Below, one piece after another: positions 20,454 through 28,746 of a stretch of DNA of 64,000 nt. Position numbers and translations under genes: made by a program. The DNA is from Parasutterella excrementihominis YIT 11859. Lineage in GTDB: Bacteria > Pseudomonadota > Gammaproteobacteria > Burkholderiales > Burkholderiaceae_F. The notes beneath the pieces are model-generated. The model was not told where the DNA came from. It did no database searches and was given only the letters and a program-made list of their open reading frames with translations. Within the stretch, counting starts at the first letter, position 1; the number at the start of each line of letters is the position of its first letter. Location: contig NZ_GL883695.1 of assembly GCF_000205025.1 (NCBI RefSeq), forward strand, positions 1 through 64,000, read 5' to 3'.

Positions 20454-21746
20454 ATGAGTAAAAATGTAGTCGTTGTCGGCGCTCAGTGGGGCGACGAAGG
20501 CAAAGGCAAGATCGTTGACTGGCTCACCGAAAGTGTACAAGGCGTTGTCCGTTTCAACGGCGGCCACAATGCAGGCCACACACTCGTGATCAACGGCCAG
20601 AAAACGGTTCTTCGTTTGATCCCCTCCGGTGTTATGCATCCTCACGTCAAGTGCTACATCGGTAACGGTGCAGTTGTTAGCCCCGAAGCAATGCTGAAGG
20701 AAATCGACGACCTGAAGGCTCACGGAATGGATGCCGAAGATCGTATTTTTGTCTCCGGTCAGTGTCCGCTGGTTCTCCCGTACCACATCGCGCTCGACCA
20801 CGCTCGTGAAAACGCCTTAGGCGATAAGAAAATCGGTACGACCGGCCGTGGCATCGGGCCGGCCTACGAAGACAAGATCGCTCGCCGCGCTGTCCATGTC
20901 AGAGACTTGGCAGAACCGAAAGTCTTTGCAGAAAAAGTTCGTGAAAACTGCAAGCTCATCAACTTCCTGCTGGCGAACTATTACAACAGCGAACCTGTCG
21001 ACGTCGAAAAGATGATCGAAGATACGCTGGCAATGGCTCCGAGAATTGTTCCGAAGATTCGCGACATTTCTCACATTCTCAACACTAAGATGAAGGAAGG
21101 CGAACAGTTCCTGTACGAAGGAGCTCAGGGAACCATGCTCGACATCGACCACGGAACTTATCCGTTCGTCACTTCCAGCAACACCGTTGCAGGCTTTGCC
21201 AGCCCCGGATCCGGTGTCGGCCCTCAGAAACTCAATTACATCCTTGGTATCACGAAGGCTTACTGCACACGCGTCGGTTCAGGTCCTTTCCCGACCGAAC
21301 TCTTTGATGAAGTCGGCAAGACCATTGCTAAGAAAGGAAATGAATTCGGTGCAGTGACCGGTCGTCCCCGCCGCTGCGGCTGGTTCGACGGTGCTGCTCT
21401 TCGCCGCGCTGTTGAATGGAACGGCTTAAGCGGTCTGGCTGTGATGAAGCTCGACGTTTTGGATGGCTTTGAAACCGTTCGTTTGGGCGTCGGCTACGAA
21501 TACAAGGGCGAAAGGATCGACATCATGCCTGTCGGCGCTGAAGAAGTTGCTCAGTGCAAAGTCATTTACGAAGACTTCCCCGGCTGGAAAGAACCGACTT
21601 TTGGTATTACAAAGTGGGAAGATTTGCCCGTTAACGCTCAGAAGTATTTAACTCGTCTGTCCGAAGTTGCCGGCTGCCCGATCGCAGTTGTTTCTACCGG
21701 CCCGGATCGTGCTCAGACAATTTTGCTTCATAACCCGTTTGAATAA
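20454..21746 (+). CDS. purA: Adenylosuccinate synthetase
   Basis: 430 aa. [14 protein letters not shown] is the N-terminal GTP-binding signature, and the conserved [14 protein letters not shown] follows. It joins IMP and aspartate using GTP in AMP synthesis. Ribosome site AGAGGA precedes the start. Confidence 0.98.
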   Translation: MSKNVVVVGAQWGDEGKGKIVDWLTESVQGVVRFNGGHNAGHTLVINGQKTVLRLIPSGVMHPHVKCYIGNGAVVSPEAMLKEIDDLKAHGMDAEDRIFVSGQCPLVLPYHIALDHARENALGDKKIGTTGRGIGPAYEDKIARRAVHVRDLAEPKVFAEKVRENCKLINFLLANYYNSEPVDVEKMIEDTLAMAPRIVPKIRDISHILNTKMKEGEQFLYEGAQGTMLDIDHGTYPFVTSSNTVAGFASPGSGVGPQKLNYILGITKAYCTRVGSGPFPTELFDEVGKTIAKKGNEFGAVTGRPRRCGWFDGAALRRAVEWNGLSGLAVMKLDVLDGFETVRLGVGYEYKGERIDIMPVGAEEVAQCKVIYEDFPGWKEPTFGITKWEDLPVNAQKYLTRLSEVAGCPIAVVSTGPDRAQTILLHNPFE

Positions 21747-21758
21747 TTAGGAATAGGA

Positions 21759-22286
21759 ATGAAAGATCTTCACGTTTCTTGGGAAGAATATCGCCGCCTT
21801 ATTGAGACTCTGGCTTTTAATGTCTATGACAGCGGCTGGAAGTTTGATTCTTTGCTTTGCTTAGCTCGAGGCGGCCTTCGCCCCGGAGACATCCTCTCTA
21901 GAATTTTCGATATGCCGCTGAACATTTTGTCGACCAGCTCCTATAGAGAAGCTGCCGGCACGATTCAGGGAAGTTTGGACATCGGTAAGTACATTGCTTC
22001 CAGCCGTCCTGACTCTCTCAAAGGAAGAGTGCTATTGGTCGACGACTTGGTCGATTCCGGACTGACTTTGAAGAAGGTTGTTGAGCACCTTCAGAACAAC
22101 TATCCGGGCGTGACCGAAGTTCGCACTGCTGTTTTGTGGTGGAAAGGCTGCTCTCAGGTTGAACCTGACTACTATGTCGAATATCTCGGAGATAATCCTT
22201 GGATTCACCAGCCGTTCGAAGAGTACGACACAATGCGCCTCGGACAGCTGGTAGCCAAAGTAGAGGGAAAAAGAAAACCCGAATAA
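21759..22286 (+). CDS. Phosphoribosyltransferase, purine type
   Basis: 175 aa. The PRPP loop is clear in VLLVDDLVDSGLTL (about residues 90-103) and the N-terminal part holds LARGGLRPGDILSR. The family includes hypoxanthine/xanthine-guanine phosphoribosyltransferases; position directly after purA, 12 bases away, fits purine salvage. The exact base used cannot be read from the sequence. Confidence 0.85.
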   Translation: MKDLHVSWEEYRRLIETLAFNVYDSGWKFDSLLCLARGGLRPGDILSRIFDMPLNILSTSSYREAAGTIQGSLDIGKYIASSRPDSLKGRVLLVDDLVDSGLTLKKVVEHLQNNYPGVTEVRTAVLWWKGCSQVEPDYYVEYLGDNPWIHQPFEEYDTMRLGQLVAKVEGKRKPE

Positions 22287-22350
22287 TGATGGTGTGACAG
22301 GGCCTTGAAAACCGTTTGCCTTGAGGATAAATAATTTTGCGGCTTACTGT

Positions 22351-22419
22351 GCCCGGGTGGCGAAATTGGTAGACGCACTCTTCGCGGGCGTGCTGGTTCG
22401 AATCCATTCCCGGGCACCA
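22351..22419 (+). pseudogene. Truncated tRNA-Leu at the prophage left end (likely attL)
   Basis: Acceptor arms GCCCGGG (22351-22357) and CCCGGGC (22409-22415) pair perfectly and are followed by ACCA. The D-arm (GGCGAAATTGGTAGACGC) is typical of tRNA-Leu and a T-arm loop TTCGAAT is present. Only 15 bases separate the D-arm from the T-arm, too few for an anticodon arm plus the long variable arm, so no anticodon can be placed. The T-stem GCTGG/CCATT is also imperfect. It abuts the integrase gene, a usual attachment site. Confidence 0.75.
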
Positions 22420-22506
22420 GACCTACTTGTCATATTCCGTCAAGCCTCGGTTTTACGGGATTTTTTGTTGTCCGTTTTGGCATATCTCGTTATATTCAGG
22501 TTTAGA

Positions 22507-22538
22507 TAACGGAAATTTAACGGAAACGCTAACGGAAA
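22507..22538 (+). repeat. Three direct repeats TAACGGAAA upstream of int
   Basis: Copies at 22507-22515, 22518-22526 and 22530-22538 are spaced 11-12 bases, about one helical turn. Placed between the attachment site and the integrase start, they are candidate arm-type sites for integrase or excisionase. Confidence 0.55.
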
Positions 22539-22552
22539 TTCTCGAGGCGGAT

Positions 22553-23629
22553 ATGGCAGGAATTAGAAAAACTCCTTGCGGTACGTATGAAGTTTACGGA
22601 TACAGACTTCAGGCGGACGGAAACAAACAGCGATTCTCCAAAACATTTAAAACACGTTCTGAGGCGAGACGATTCAGCGCTGAGTTAGAAATTAGCGCAG
22701 AGGAGCGATCCTCTTCAATCACGCTGGCCGCACTGATAGACGAATATATTTCAGAAGTCACTTCACAGAAACGCTCCAAACGTACAGAAGAAATCCGACT
22801 GAGACGCCTCCAGAGAGATAAACTGGCGGCTAAAACTCTATCTTCTTTTACAAACAGAACGATTGAGAACTACATTGAACGTCGCCTCAGCGAACGTGCC
22901 AAAAACCGAGACAACTATATTTCACCGTCCACTGTTAATAGAGAGCTGACAATTCTCTCTGACGTTTTTCAATTCGCTATTAAAAACGAACTCACAGATG
23001 TGAATCCTTGCCGGGGTGTGGAGAAACCACGGGAGCCAGAGCACCGCGAGAGAGTTGCTTCAGACGAGGATATAGAGAAACTTTTGCAGGCTAGCGGTTG
23101 GGACGGCCACACAGTGCCAAAGAACAAAATGCAACTTGCGGTAGCAGCCTTCCTTTTTAGTTGTCAAACAGGAATGCGAGCAGGGGAGCTTTTAAAGATT
23201 GAATATTCTTGGTTAGGTGACAATGTGCTACATGTGCCGGCAGAGGCTACAAAAACATTGTCAAGAAGAGACGTGGCCTTGTCTGCAAGAGCTCGGGAAA
23301 TTCTTAAATTAGTTATGGAGCTCGAGTATGAACCACGGATTTTTGGCGGACTTAACGATCACAACAGAGATACGTTATTCCGAAAAGTTCGGGATAGAGC
23401 CGGCCTTGGACCTGAATATGATTCTCAAAACCGACTAATCAAAGAAGGGCTGAATTTTCATGACGGCCGCGCAACTTTTGCGACTTGGGCCGCCAGCCCT
23501 GATCCAGAAACAGGGGCGCCCCGTTTAGATGTCCTGGCGCTTGCTAGACAAACGGGGCACAAAGATTTAAAGATGCTCCAGAGATACTACAGAGCGAGCG
23601 CAGAAGAAATTGCTAAGCGGCTGAAATAG
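22553..23629 (+). CDS. int: Tyrosine-type phage integrase
   Basis: 358 aa from the ATG at 22553, preceded by GAGGCGG; an upstream in-frame start would run through the att-side repeats and add a non-family tail. N-terminal arm-binding domain (AGIRKTPCGTYEVYGY), SAM-like core-binding domain (about 65-165) and catalytic domain with Arg in TGMRAGELL, His and Arg in FHDGRATF, His in TGHKD and the nucleophile in QRYYRAS. It catalyses integration and excision at the adjacent tRNA site. Its 3' end overlaps the opposing excisionase-like gene by 17 bases. Confidence 0.95.
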   Translation: MAGIRKTPCGTYEVYGYRLQADGNKQRFSKTFKTRSEARRFSAELEISAEERSSSITLAALIDEYISEVTSQKRSKRTEEIRLRRLQRDKLAAKTLSSFTNRTIENYIERRLSERAKNRDNYISPSTVNRELTILSDVFQFAIKNELTDVNPCRGVEKPREPEHRERVASDEDIEKLLQASGWDGHTVPKNKMQLAVAAFLFSCQTGMRAGELLKIEYSWLGDNVLHVPAEATKTLSRRDVALSARAREILKLVMELEYEPRIFGGLNDHNRDTLFRKVRDRAGLGPEYDSQNRLIKEGLNFHDGRATFATWAASPDPETGAPRLDVLALARQTGHKDLKMLQRYYRASAEEIAKRLK

Positions 23630-23912
23630 CGAGCTTGGCTCGGGCGTGTCTTTTGCTTTCCATGTAATCGTCAATGTCTTTTGTGTACCAACGATCGCGC
23701 CCGTTCTCGGAGAATGCGTCAGGCTTAGGGAACTTCGGATCCTTCATTACTTCACGAGCGGCAGAAGAGCCAGGAGCAAAACCGATCCTAACCTCTACTT
23801 CTGGACGAGAGAGTGTGAGCTTTGTTGTTTTCTGAATCAGTTTTTCAGCGATCTGGCTGGAGACTTTATCTGCCACCATGCTGGACAATTTGTCATAGTC
23901 AATGTCATTCAT
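23613..23912 (-). CDS. AlpA/excisionase-like small DNA-binding protein
   Basis: 99 aa, convergent with int and overlapping it by 17 bases. The C-terminal half (RIGFAPGSSAAREVM, then GRDRWYTKDIDDYMESKRH) looks like a winged MerR/AlpA-type fold used by excisionases: an aromatic W-x-x-x-D-I-D-x-Y stretch after a short loop. Likely directionality factor for excision. It is the last gene of the leftward early operon. Confidence 0.6.
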   Translation of the reverse strand: MNDIDYDKLSSMVADKVSSQIAEKLIQKTTKLTLSRPEVEVRIGFAPGSSAAREVMKDPKFPKPDAFSENGRDRWYTKDIDDYMESKRHARAKLAISAA

Positions 23913-24414
23913 AGCTAGATACCTTTACTCCGTTATACGCACCATCCGGGCGCGTCATTAAGTTTTTTGTTTTGTTCCAGAATTTGATAATGAGTTTTGG
24001 ACTGTCTTTAACAATTTCCTCCATTACCGGGAGGAAGAACGTGACAGCCTCCTGAATCGTTTTGAGCTCCTCTCCGGTCGGAACGTAGAACTTAGCTTTG
24101 TTCTTGTATGTCCGGAGATATAACGATGTCAGACTATCTGAGAGAGCACACTGCAGCTCATTGGAAGAAATCAGATCTTCCTCACTCAAACGATCCTCCC
24201 CCAGTTCATTGAATGTCACGCCTGTCAGATTGCTGAAATCTGCTAGAGCTCTCATATCATCTCGATCAAACGTGCCATTGGGCAATTTAAGTTCAACTGA
24301 GAATCCGACATTCGTCATCGTGTCGATAATCACATCAATTCGTTCTTCAGAAATGCGCGGAATCTCAATCCTTCGACAGGTGAATTTTTTCCGAGGTTTC
24401 TTGTTCCTGGGCAT
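23905..24414 (-). CDS. Phage hypothetical protein
   Basis: 169 aa with a basic N-terminus (RNKKPRKKFTCRR). No family recognised. Its stop overlaps the next gene by eight bases and it lies two bases after the preceding gene, so it belongs to the leftward operon. Confidence 0.7.
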   Translation of the reverse strand: MPRNKKPRKKFTCRRIEIPRISEERIDVIIDTMTNVGFSVELKLPNGTFDRDDMRALADFSNLTGVTFNELGEDRLSEEDLISSNELQCALSDSLTSLYLRTYKNKAKFYVPTGEELKTIQEAVTFFLPVMEEIVKDSPKLIIKFWNKTKNLMTRPDGAYNGVKVSSYE

Positions 24415-24416
24415 TG

Positions 24417-24689
24417 TCAGAACCTCACGCGATCGTTGATGATCATGTCAGCAAACTCAACGTAGTAATCACAGTCAGGACGAGCGAATCTCACGTGAAA
24501 ACGAAGCGTGTATTTAGTTCTGGATTCGTCCGTGATGCCGAGTGTTTTGAAAAACAGCCAGTAGATTTGCTGTAGTTTTTTCTCTGAGTACGGTGCCGTG
24601 GTGTCTGCGTGGATGACAATCGTCTTCGCCCAGTCGGGAATTTGAATGTTTTCGGTTGTGTGCTTCAGGCTGATTCTAGTAATGTTCAT
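24417..24689 (-). CDS. Phage hypothetical protein
   Basis: 90 aa, overlapping the MazG-like gene start-stop by four bases. Predicted alternating strands, no known motif. Function unknown. Confidence 0.65.
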   Translation of the reverse strand: MNITRISLKHTTENIQIPDWAKTIVIHADTTAPYSEKKLQQIYWLFFKTLGITDESRTKYTLRFHVRFARPDCDYYVEFADMIINDRVRF

Positions 24690-25024
24690 TTTGCTTCTTC
24701 CTTGATTCTTGATAACTGGCGGTCGGCTTTTTCGTTCATTAGACGAGTGATTTTTTCGTCATATTCCGGGGCCTCAAGCAACAGATATTCCATTTGCCGA
24801 GACACTAAGAGAACGTCAGCTATTTCTTCGTCCGTTTTTTCCATGGCCTCAGTCCGTTTTTGAGCGATGGATTCACCGCCTTCACCGTTTTCTTGCTGAA
24901 TCATGAGACCGACGTTCTTCAACGTAGCAGCGGCTAGTTCTGCGCCTTCTTCGGCCAGTTTGATGGCCTGAAGGTCCATGCCGTAATGGTTCGCAATAAC
25001 TTGTAGCTTTTCTTGTAAATTCAT
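24686..25024 (-). CDS. MazG-like nucleotide pyrophosphohydrolase
   Basis: 112 aa, all-helical. LAEEGAELAAATLK and TDEEIADVLLVSRQ provide the paired acidic motifs (EExxE and ExxD) that bind Mg in MazG/HisE-type NTP pyrophosphatases. Phage copies are thought to hydrolyse nucleotide alarmones or house-clean dNTP pools. It overlaps both neighbours by four bases. Confidence 0.75.
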   Translation of the reverse strand: MNLQEKLQVIANHYGMDLQAIKLAEEGAELAAATLKNVGLMIQQENGEGGESIAQKRTEAMEKTDEEIADVLLVSRQMEYLLLEAPEYDEKITRLMNEKADRQLSRIKEEAK

Positions 25025-25413
25025 TTGATGAGTCCTTGTTTTCTAAGCCGTTCTCTGACTTCCTGTTTGATCTTTTCTGATCGTTCGCGCCTTGCCTGTC
25101 GTTCTTCCGGTGTTAACGTCAATTCCTTGTAAGCATTGGTGATGGCTTTGGCGGCTGCTTCCCTTGTAATGGGGATTGGTTTCCCGTCGTCTGAGTAGCC
25201 TGTAGAGTGAATAAAAGGACGCCAGGGATAGTCGTAGCATTCATCCATGTAGACATCAGAGGCTTCGCAAAAATAGGAGTTGAATGCCTGAGCCCAACAT
25301 GCCATAGGAGGGCTCCAGTAGTTTCTGAACTCAACCCTGATTCGATACTTCCCGACCACTTGTTGAAAGACTGCTTCTGTAAATTCCATCGGTTCTGTCA
25401 TAGCTTTATCCAT
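25021..25413 (-). CDS. Phage hypothetical protein
   Basis: 130 aa. Charged C-terminal helix (PEERQARRERSEKIKQE). The first ATG lies directly against the T-run of the terminator at 25414, leaving no ribosome site; an internal ATG ending at 25401 has GGA upstream and may be the true start. No family recognised. Confidence 0.65.
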   Translation of the reverse strand: MDKAMTEPMEFTEAVFQQVVGKYRIRVEFRNYWSPPMACWAQAFNSYFCEASDVYMDECYDYPWRPFIHSTGYSDDGKPIPITREAAAKAITNAYKELTLTPEERQARRERSEKIKQEVRERLRKQGLIK

Positions 25414-25444
25414 AAAAAAAGAGCACCCGGGAAACGGATGCTCT
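25414..25444 (-). terminator. Intrinsic terminator (leftward)
   Basis: On the minus strand AGAGCA...TGCTCT with a 13-base centre is followed by seven T. It ends the rha-like transcript and its T-run touches the next ATG. Confidence 0.75.
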
Positions 25445-25462
25445 GAGGTTTGATTTGTTCAT

Positions 25463-26017
25463 TTAGTGCGGCACTTCGATTAGGATTGAATCGAAAGGAA
25501 GGGACATCTGTACGTCTTTTTGATATTCGTCCATTTTTAAAAGCATCACTTTCTTTTCATCTTTCCATTTGGCGAGAGAAGAGGCGCAGAAACTAATCTG
25601 CCGTTTTCGTTCGTCGAACTTTGCCTCCAGTCGAAGGGCCTTTTGATACGTCGACAGGTTGATGTTCTGTAAAGCCTTCACCGCTGCTTCGAAGGCTTGA
25701 GCAAATCTGATTTGATACCTTTCCGCTCTTTTTCCGGACAACTTCATCGCCAGAATATTGAATCCCGTTTGATTCATTCTGAATGCTGGAGACTCAATAA
25801 AGACATCCGGATTTTTAGGATGTGGACGGCTTGTGGTTGTCTCCTGAAAATATAGGAGACATAAAAGCTCCGAATTTCGAGCTATCAGGCCTCTAATAAT
25901 CTGGAGCAAGTTGTCATGGCGGTATCCAAAATAATCCGCCACGACAGTTGACAGGACGGTGGGCACTCCATCAATAATTTCTAATGTCGGTGGCGGTAAA
26001 GTGGTTAATTCATTCAT
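25463..26017 (-). CDS. Rha-family phage regulatory protein
   Basis: 184 aa. VVADYFGYRHDNLLQIIRGL and the later FRMNQTGFNILAMKLSGKRA match the Rha domain (DNA-binding, found as pRha in phages), followed by a coiled-coil tail. Rha proteins modulate phage gene expression, and in some phages interfere with infection when IHF is absent. GGAAA lies upstream of the start. Confidence 0.8.
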   Translation of the reverse strand: MNELTTLPPPTLEIIDGVPTVLSTVVADYFGYRHDNLLQIIRGLIARNSELLCLLYFQETTTSRPHPKNPDVFIESPAFRMNQTGFNILAMKLSGKRAERYQIRFAQAFEAAVKALQNINLSTYQKALRLEAKFDERKRQISFCASSLAKWKDEKKVMLLKMDEYQKDVQMSLPFDSILIEVPH

Positions 26018-26031
26018 TTTGTATTTCCAAT

Positions 26032-26056
26032 AAAAAAGCCCCTCAATTTGAGGGGC
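26032..26056 (-). terminator. Intrinsic terminator (leftward)
   Basis: GCCCCTC and GAGGGGC pair around a five-base loop, then six T on the minus strand. It lies 15 bases upstream of the Rha-like start. Confidence 0.8.
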
Positions 26057-26109
26057 GCAACCGTGTTTGTTGGTTTCTTACTGTAATTGGGTTCTTTAGG
26101 TGTGAACTA

Positions 26110-26433
26110 TTACCGCACTATTGGAACTGTCTTTATAAAGTTGTCCCTTGTCTCGTAGCGGTAGGTTCCTTCTATAGTCGGTTTAGGAATGGTTACTTTA
26201 ATCCCGTCATAAAAAGGTTTTTCTCTTTTAGCAAGTAGAGCTACATCCCCATAACAGTATTTGTCGTATTCTGAATCACATTCGACGGCCAAAGCATTTC
26301 CATCCGGCAAAACTTGAAAGACTCGATAGGTTTTTATTTCATTAAACCAAAATGTCTGACCGTCGACAACAGTGCAACTAGTTAAAGTTAAGAAGCTTAT
26401 GGGTAGCAACAAAAGGAGTTTTTTCATTTTCAT
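26110..26433 (-). CDS. Small putative lipoprotein
   Basis: 107 aa. N-terminal signal with lipobox LTSC (Cys20) predicts lipid attachment and export; the rest is a compact 87-residue domain with three further cysteines. Phage-encoded lipoproteins can act in lysis or superinfection exclusion, but nothing here decides it. Confidence 0.7.
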   Translation of the reverse strand: MKMKKLLLLLPISFLTLTSCTVVDGQTFWFNEIKTYRVFQVLPDGNALAVECDSEYDKYCYGDVALLAKREKPFYDGIKVTIPKPTIEGTYRYETRDNFIKTVPIVR

Positions 26434-26477
26434 TGGGTGTTTGAACTGGTGAGAGGCCCAACCATCTGAGAAAAAGT

Positions 26478-26681
26478 TTAGCGACTTTCATGGCGATCTG
26501 TAAAGGAATTCCGATTTAACTGGGTGCTTTTAACCTGTTTCTGCAGGTCACGCAGTTCGTCCAAAATCATCTTGAAAGCGAACCGGACATGCTTGCTTAA
26601 GAGGTAAAGCTGGTAGGAAAAGCAGGCCACGCATACGCAGAAACAGCTTAGTAAGAAAACGCTTTGAAAAGTGAAGGTCAT
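26478..26681 (-). CDS. Small membrane protein with coiled-coil tail
   Basis: 67 aa: one Cys-rich membrane segment (about residues 7-28) then a helical tail (LDELRDLQKQVKS). Resembles the 56-aa product of the next gene upstream (26717-26887), so the two may be a tandem duplication. Function unknown. Confidence 0.55.
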   Translation of the reverse strand: MTFTFQSVFLLSCFCVCVACFSYQLYLLSKHVRFAFKMILDELRDLQKQVKSTQLNRNSFTDRHESR

Positions 26682-26716
26682 TGTTTTAGCCCCAGATAGA
26701 GAATAGGCTACTTGGC

Positions 26717-26887
26717 TTATTTCTTTATTTCCTTCAGAGTCGTTTCAACGGATTCCAATCGCTTGATGACGTTGCTTAATAATCCGCAAATACGTTGAGA
26801 AGAGAAAAAAACAAGTCCGGAAAAACAGGCAATGCTGACGACCAGACACAAAATATCGAAAACAAGTTCAGTGGTTGAAAAGTTCAT
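26717..26887 (-). CDS. Small membrane protein with coiled-coil tail
   Basis: 56 aa: membrane segment about residues 9-29 and a helical tail (VIKRLESVETTLKEIKK). AGG nine bases before the ATG. Shares segment order and a CFS motif with the 26478-26681 product. Confidence 0.55.
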   Translation of the reverse strand: MNFSTTELVFDILCLVVSIACFSGLVFFSSQRICGLLSNVIKRLESVETTLKEIKK

Positions 26888-26909
26888 TTAAGTACCTAAA
26901 GAGAAGAAA

Positions 26910-26963
26910 GCTCCTCGGTCCTAGAATTGAGATTGTCAAGAAATCAATCTAAAACCAAGGAGC
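26910..26963. repeat. Inverted repeat 1 in a divergent gap
   Basis: Arms 26910-26925 and 26948-26963 pair over 16 positions with three C-A mismatches on the plus strand; all three become G-U pairs in leftward RNA. On that strand the stem is followed by a T-rich stretch. The right arm holds the AAGGAG ribosome site of the rightward gene at 26969. Confidence 0.75.
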
Positions 26964-26968
26964 CTAAG

Positions 26969-27436
26969 GTGGAGTTTTTATTAACTTTTATCGGAACGGT
27001 GGCGGCGATCATGGCCTCTTTCTTTTCGTGGCTCGGATATGTCATTAGCAAGCGCGCTGAGGAGCGAGCCAGACCTTGCATTGGCGAAACCTTGTGGACA
27101 GAGAGGTCAGACAGCTATTTTGTAACCTTGAAAATATTTCCGGGGCAGTATTTCGTACAAACAAAATCGATTGAAGTTGCTGGTGCGAAACTGTCGTATG
27201 CAAGAGATGTCTCTGGGAATGGACGTTTACTCTCCTCAGGAGAGGAAGTATCGTGCCTTCCTTACACTGTTTCCGTTCCGGTCAATAGAGATATTGTCGA
27301 GCTCAAGGTTTGCATAACTCCTAAGCTGAAAGTACCTTTTGAAATCAAAGTAAATTTGGCCGGAGATCACAAACCATTGGTTTACCACGTGTACGAAAAT
27401 CCTTTTACCTCCCGTACACCCGCCGATAAAGTTTGA
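26969..27436 (+). CDS. Rightward membrane-anchored phage protein
   Basis: 155 aa from GTG 26969, chosen because AAGGAG lies six bases upstream; a longer frame would start inside inverted repeat 1. One membrane helix (about residues 2-24), then a soluble beta-rich domain. It opposes the surrounding leftward operon, which suggests a separately added gene. No family recognised. Confidence 0.65.
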   Translation: MEFLLTFIGTVAAIMASFFSWLGYVISKRAEERARPCIGETLWTERSDSYFVTLKIFPGQYFVQTKSIEVAGAKLSYARDVSGNGRLLSSGEEVSCLPYTVSVPVNRDIVELKVCITPKLKVPFEIKVNLAGDHKPLVYHVYENPFTSRTPADKV

Positions 27437-27518
27437 TAATCATCCAGGTGTTAAACATACTGGCGATTGCAAGTGCAAGAATGCTGATGCCAATGCATGA
27501 CAATAAAAGTGAATCCAT
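27405..27518 (-). CDS. Small membrane protein, 37 aa
   Basis: ATG with GAAGGA six bases upstream. One membrane segment (about residues 4-30) and a basic end (KLYRRVYGR). Overlaps the 3' end of the rightward gene by 32 bases in antisense. Small but with a strong ribosome site. Confidence 0.5.
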   Translation of the reverse strand: MDSLLLSCIGISILALAIASMFNTWMIIKLYRRVYGR

Positions 27519-27586
27519 ATTTTTCCTTCGGTAAGTTATTGGCAAAAATAAAATTGCTTAATTGGCGCCGGTGTGGTCATTCCATT

Positions 27587-28216
27587 TCAAAGTCCCGCAA
27601 AAAGAGGTTCGTTCCGGATGTCCATTAAAGCCTCCATAGCTTTCCTTTCTCGCTCTGCTTTCTCAGCAGCTCTCTTTTGACACCTGATCCTAAATTCTTC
27701 TGCTGAAAAATTCTTCTCGTTTGCACGGAATTGCTTGATGTCTTCGCATAACTTTTTGTCTTCTTCAGACAACTCTGTCGGGACCCCTAGGCTGAGTAAA
27801 TACCGAACTGCTTCCCCTGGAGTCATGAGGTCGGTAAATTCTTCAGCTCTTTTGTTTAGTTCAGCCTCATCAACCTGAGATTTCCCGGCAAAATATTCTG
27901 GCCGTTGCTGAAGTTCTTTCTTCTCAAATTCATCAGCAAACAGTGGAGCTGTCTTTTCAACTCTCGTTTGCATCCTCTTTCTTCTCATGGATGCTCGTTT
28001 TTCTTCGTCCATCTTTCTTTTTGGTTTTGGATGCTCGAAGTAGATGCCGATTGCCCATGCGTTGATTCCCCAGTTCGAAGCTATGATCCAAGGAAGTGTC
28101 AACTCTTCCTCGAAAGGACTGCTGCATAAAATCTTCGGAAGGCCCGCAGGTCTCGGTTTATATGGATTCCTCCAGGTTACCGTGTACCTGAGATCAGAAA
28201 CTCTTTGATCTTTCAT
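27587..28216 (-). CDS. Phage hypothetical protein
   Basis: 209 aa, highly charged and largely helical after residue 65, with lysine/arginine-rich runs. No enzyme motif. The GATC-rich start region has no strong ribosome site. Function unknown. Confidence 0.65.
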   Translation of the reverse strand: MKDQRVSDLRYTVTWRNPYKPRPAGLPKILCSSPFEEELTLPWIIASNWGINAWAIGIYFEHPKPKRKMDEEKRASMRRKRMQTRVEKTAPLFADEFEKKELQQRPEYFAGKSQVDEAELNKRAEEFTDLMTPGEAVRYLLSLGVPTELSEEDKKLCEDIKQFRANEKNFSAEEFRIRCQKRAAEKAERERKAMEALMDIRNEPLFAGL

Positions 28217-28226
28217 ATCTCACAAA

Positions 28227-28250
28227 ATAAAAAGGCCCTCCGAAGAGGGC
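28227..28250 (-). terminator. Intrinsic terminator (leftward)
   Basis: GCCCTC and GAGGGC pair around CGAA; CCTTTTTATTTT follows on the minus strand. It starts right after the stop of the 28254-28529 gene. Confidence 0.8.
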
Positions 28251-28253
28251 ACG

Positions 28254-28529
28254 TTATTTTTCAACTTTGAACGTCACTGGCTCCCAGGCGTCGTATGGAA
28301 GATTTTTTTGATCTTCCTCGGAGTATTTGCCTTTATAGAAGTACCCGAAGTCGGTTCCCGGAATTGATAACGTCGCATAGTCATCTCTTTTGATATGGTG
28401 CAGAAGCAAGACTTTTCCGTTGTGACGCTTTATACAAGAATCTAAATTGCACATTCGACATAGAAACAGACTGTGATCCGGATAATCATCAAACGGGATC
28501 GGACCCGAGTGAGTCAATGCGATTTCCAT
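28254..28529 (-). CDS. Phage hypothetical protein, Cys/His-containing
   Basis: 91 aa from the ATG at 28529, which has AAGGAG upstream; a longer frame upstream lacks a ribosome site and overlaps the previous gene. CRMCNLDSC suggests a possible metal site. Function unknown. Confidence 0.6.
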   Translation of the reverse strand: MEIALTHSGPIPFDDYPDHSLFLCRMCNLDSCIKRHNGKVLLLHHIKRDDYATLSIPGTDFGYFYKGKYSEEDQKNLPYDAWEPVTFKVEK

Positions 28530-28533
28530 TGGT

Positions 28534-28746
28534 TCACTCCTTATTTTCGTCTTCGTAATCTTCATAAGTCCCGATGACATCCTTAGCCTTGAATACTCTT
28601 GTGTATTCATCCATGAGCGGCTCTCCTGGCAAGTAAGATCCTGCTTGATCCAAAGCGTCGACCCAACTGTCCAAAAGATCATAAACTTGGTCTTCGAAAC
28701 GCTCTCTGAGCTGTTTTACGATCTTGATTTGTTCATCTCTATCCAT
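28534..28746 (-). CDS. Phage hypothetical protein
   Basis: 70 aa from the ATG at 28746 with AAAGGAAAG upstream, overlapping the previous gene by eight bases. Acidic C-terminus (YEDYEDENKE). Helical. Function unknown. Confidence 0.6.
   Translation of the reverse strand: MDRDEQIKIVKQLRERFEDQVYDLLDSWVDALDQAGSYLPGEPLMDEYTRVFKAKDVIGTYEDYEDENKE

Noticed and set aside
22427-22552. Longer N-terminus for the integrase
   Set aside because: It would be coded by the att-side repeats; the ATG at 22553 has a ribosome site and matches the usual integrase start.
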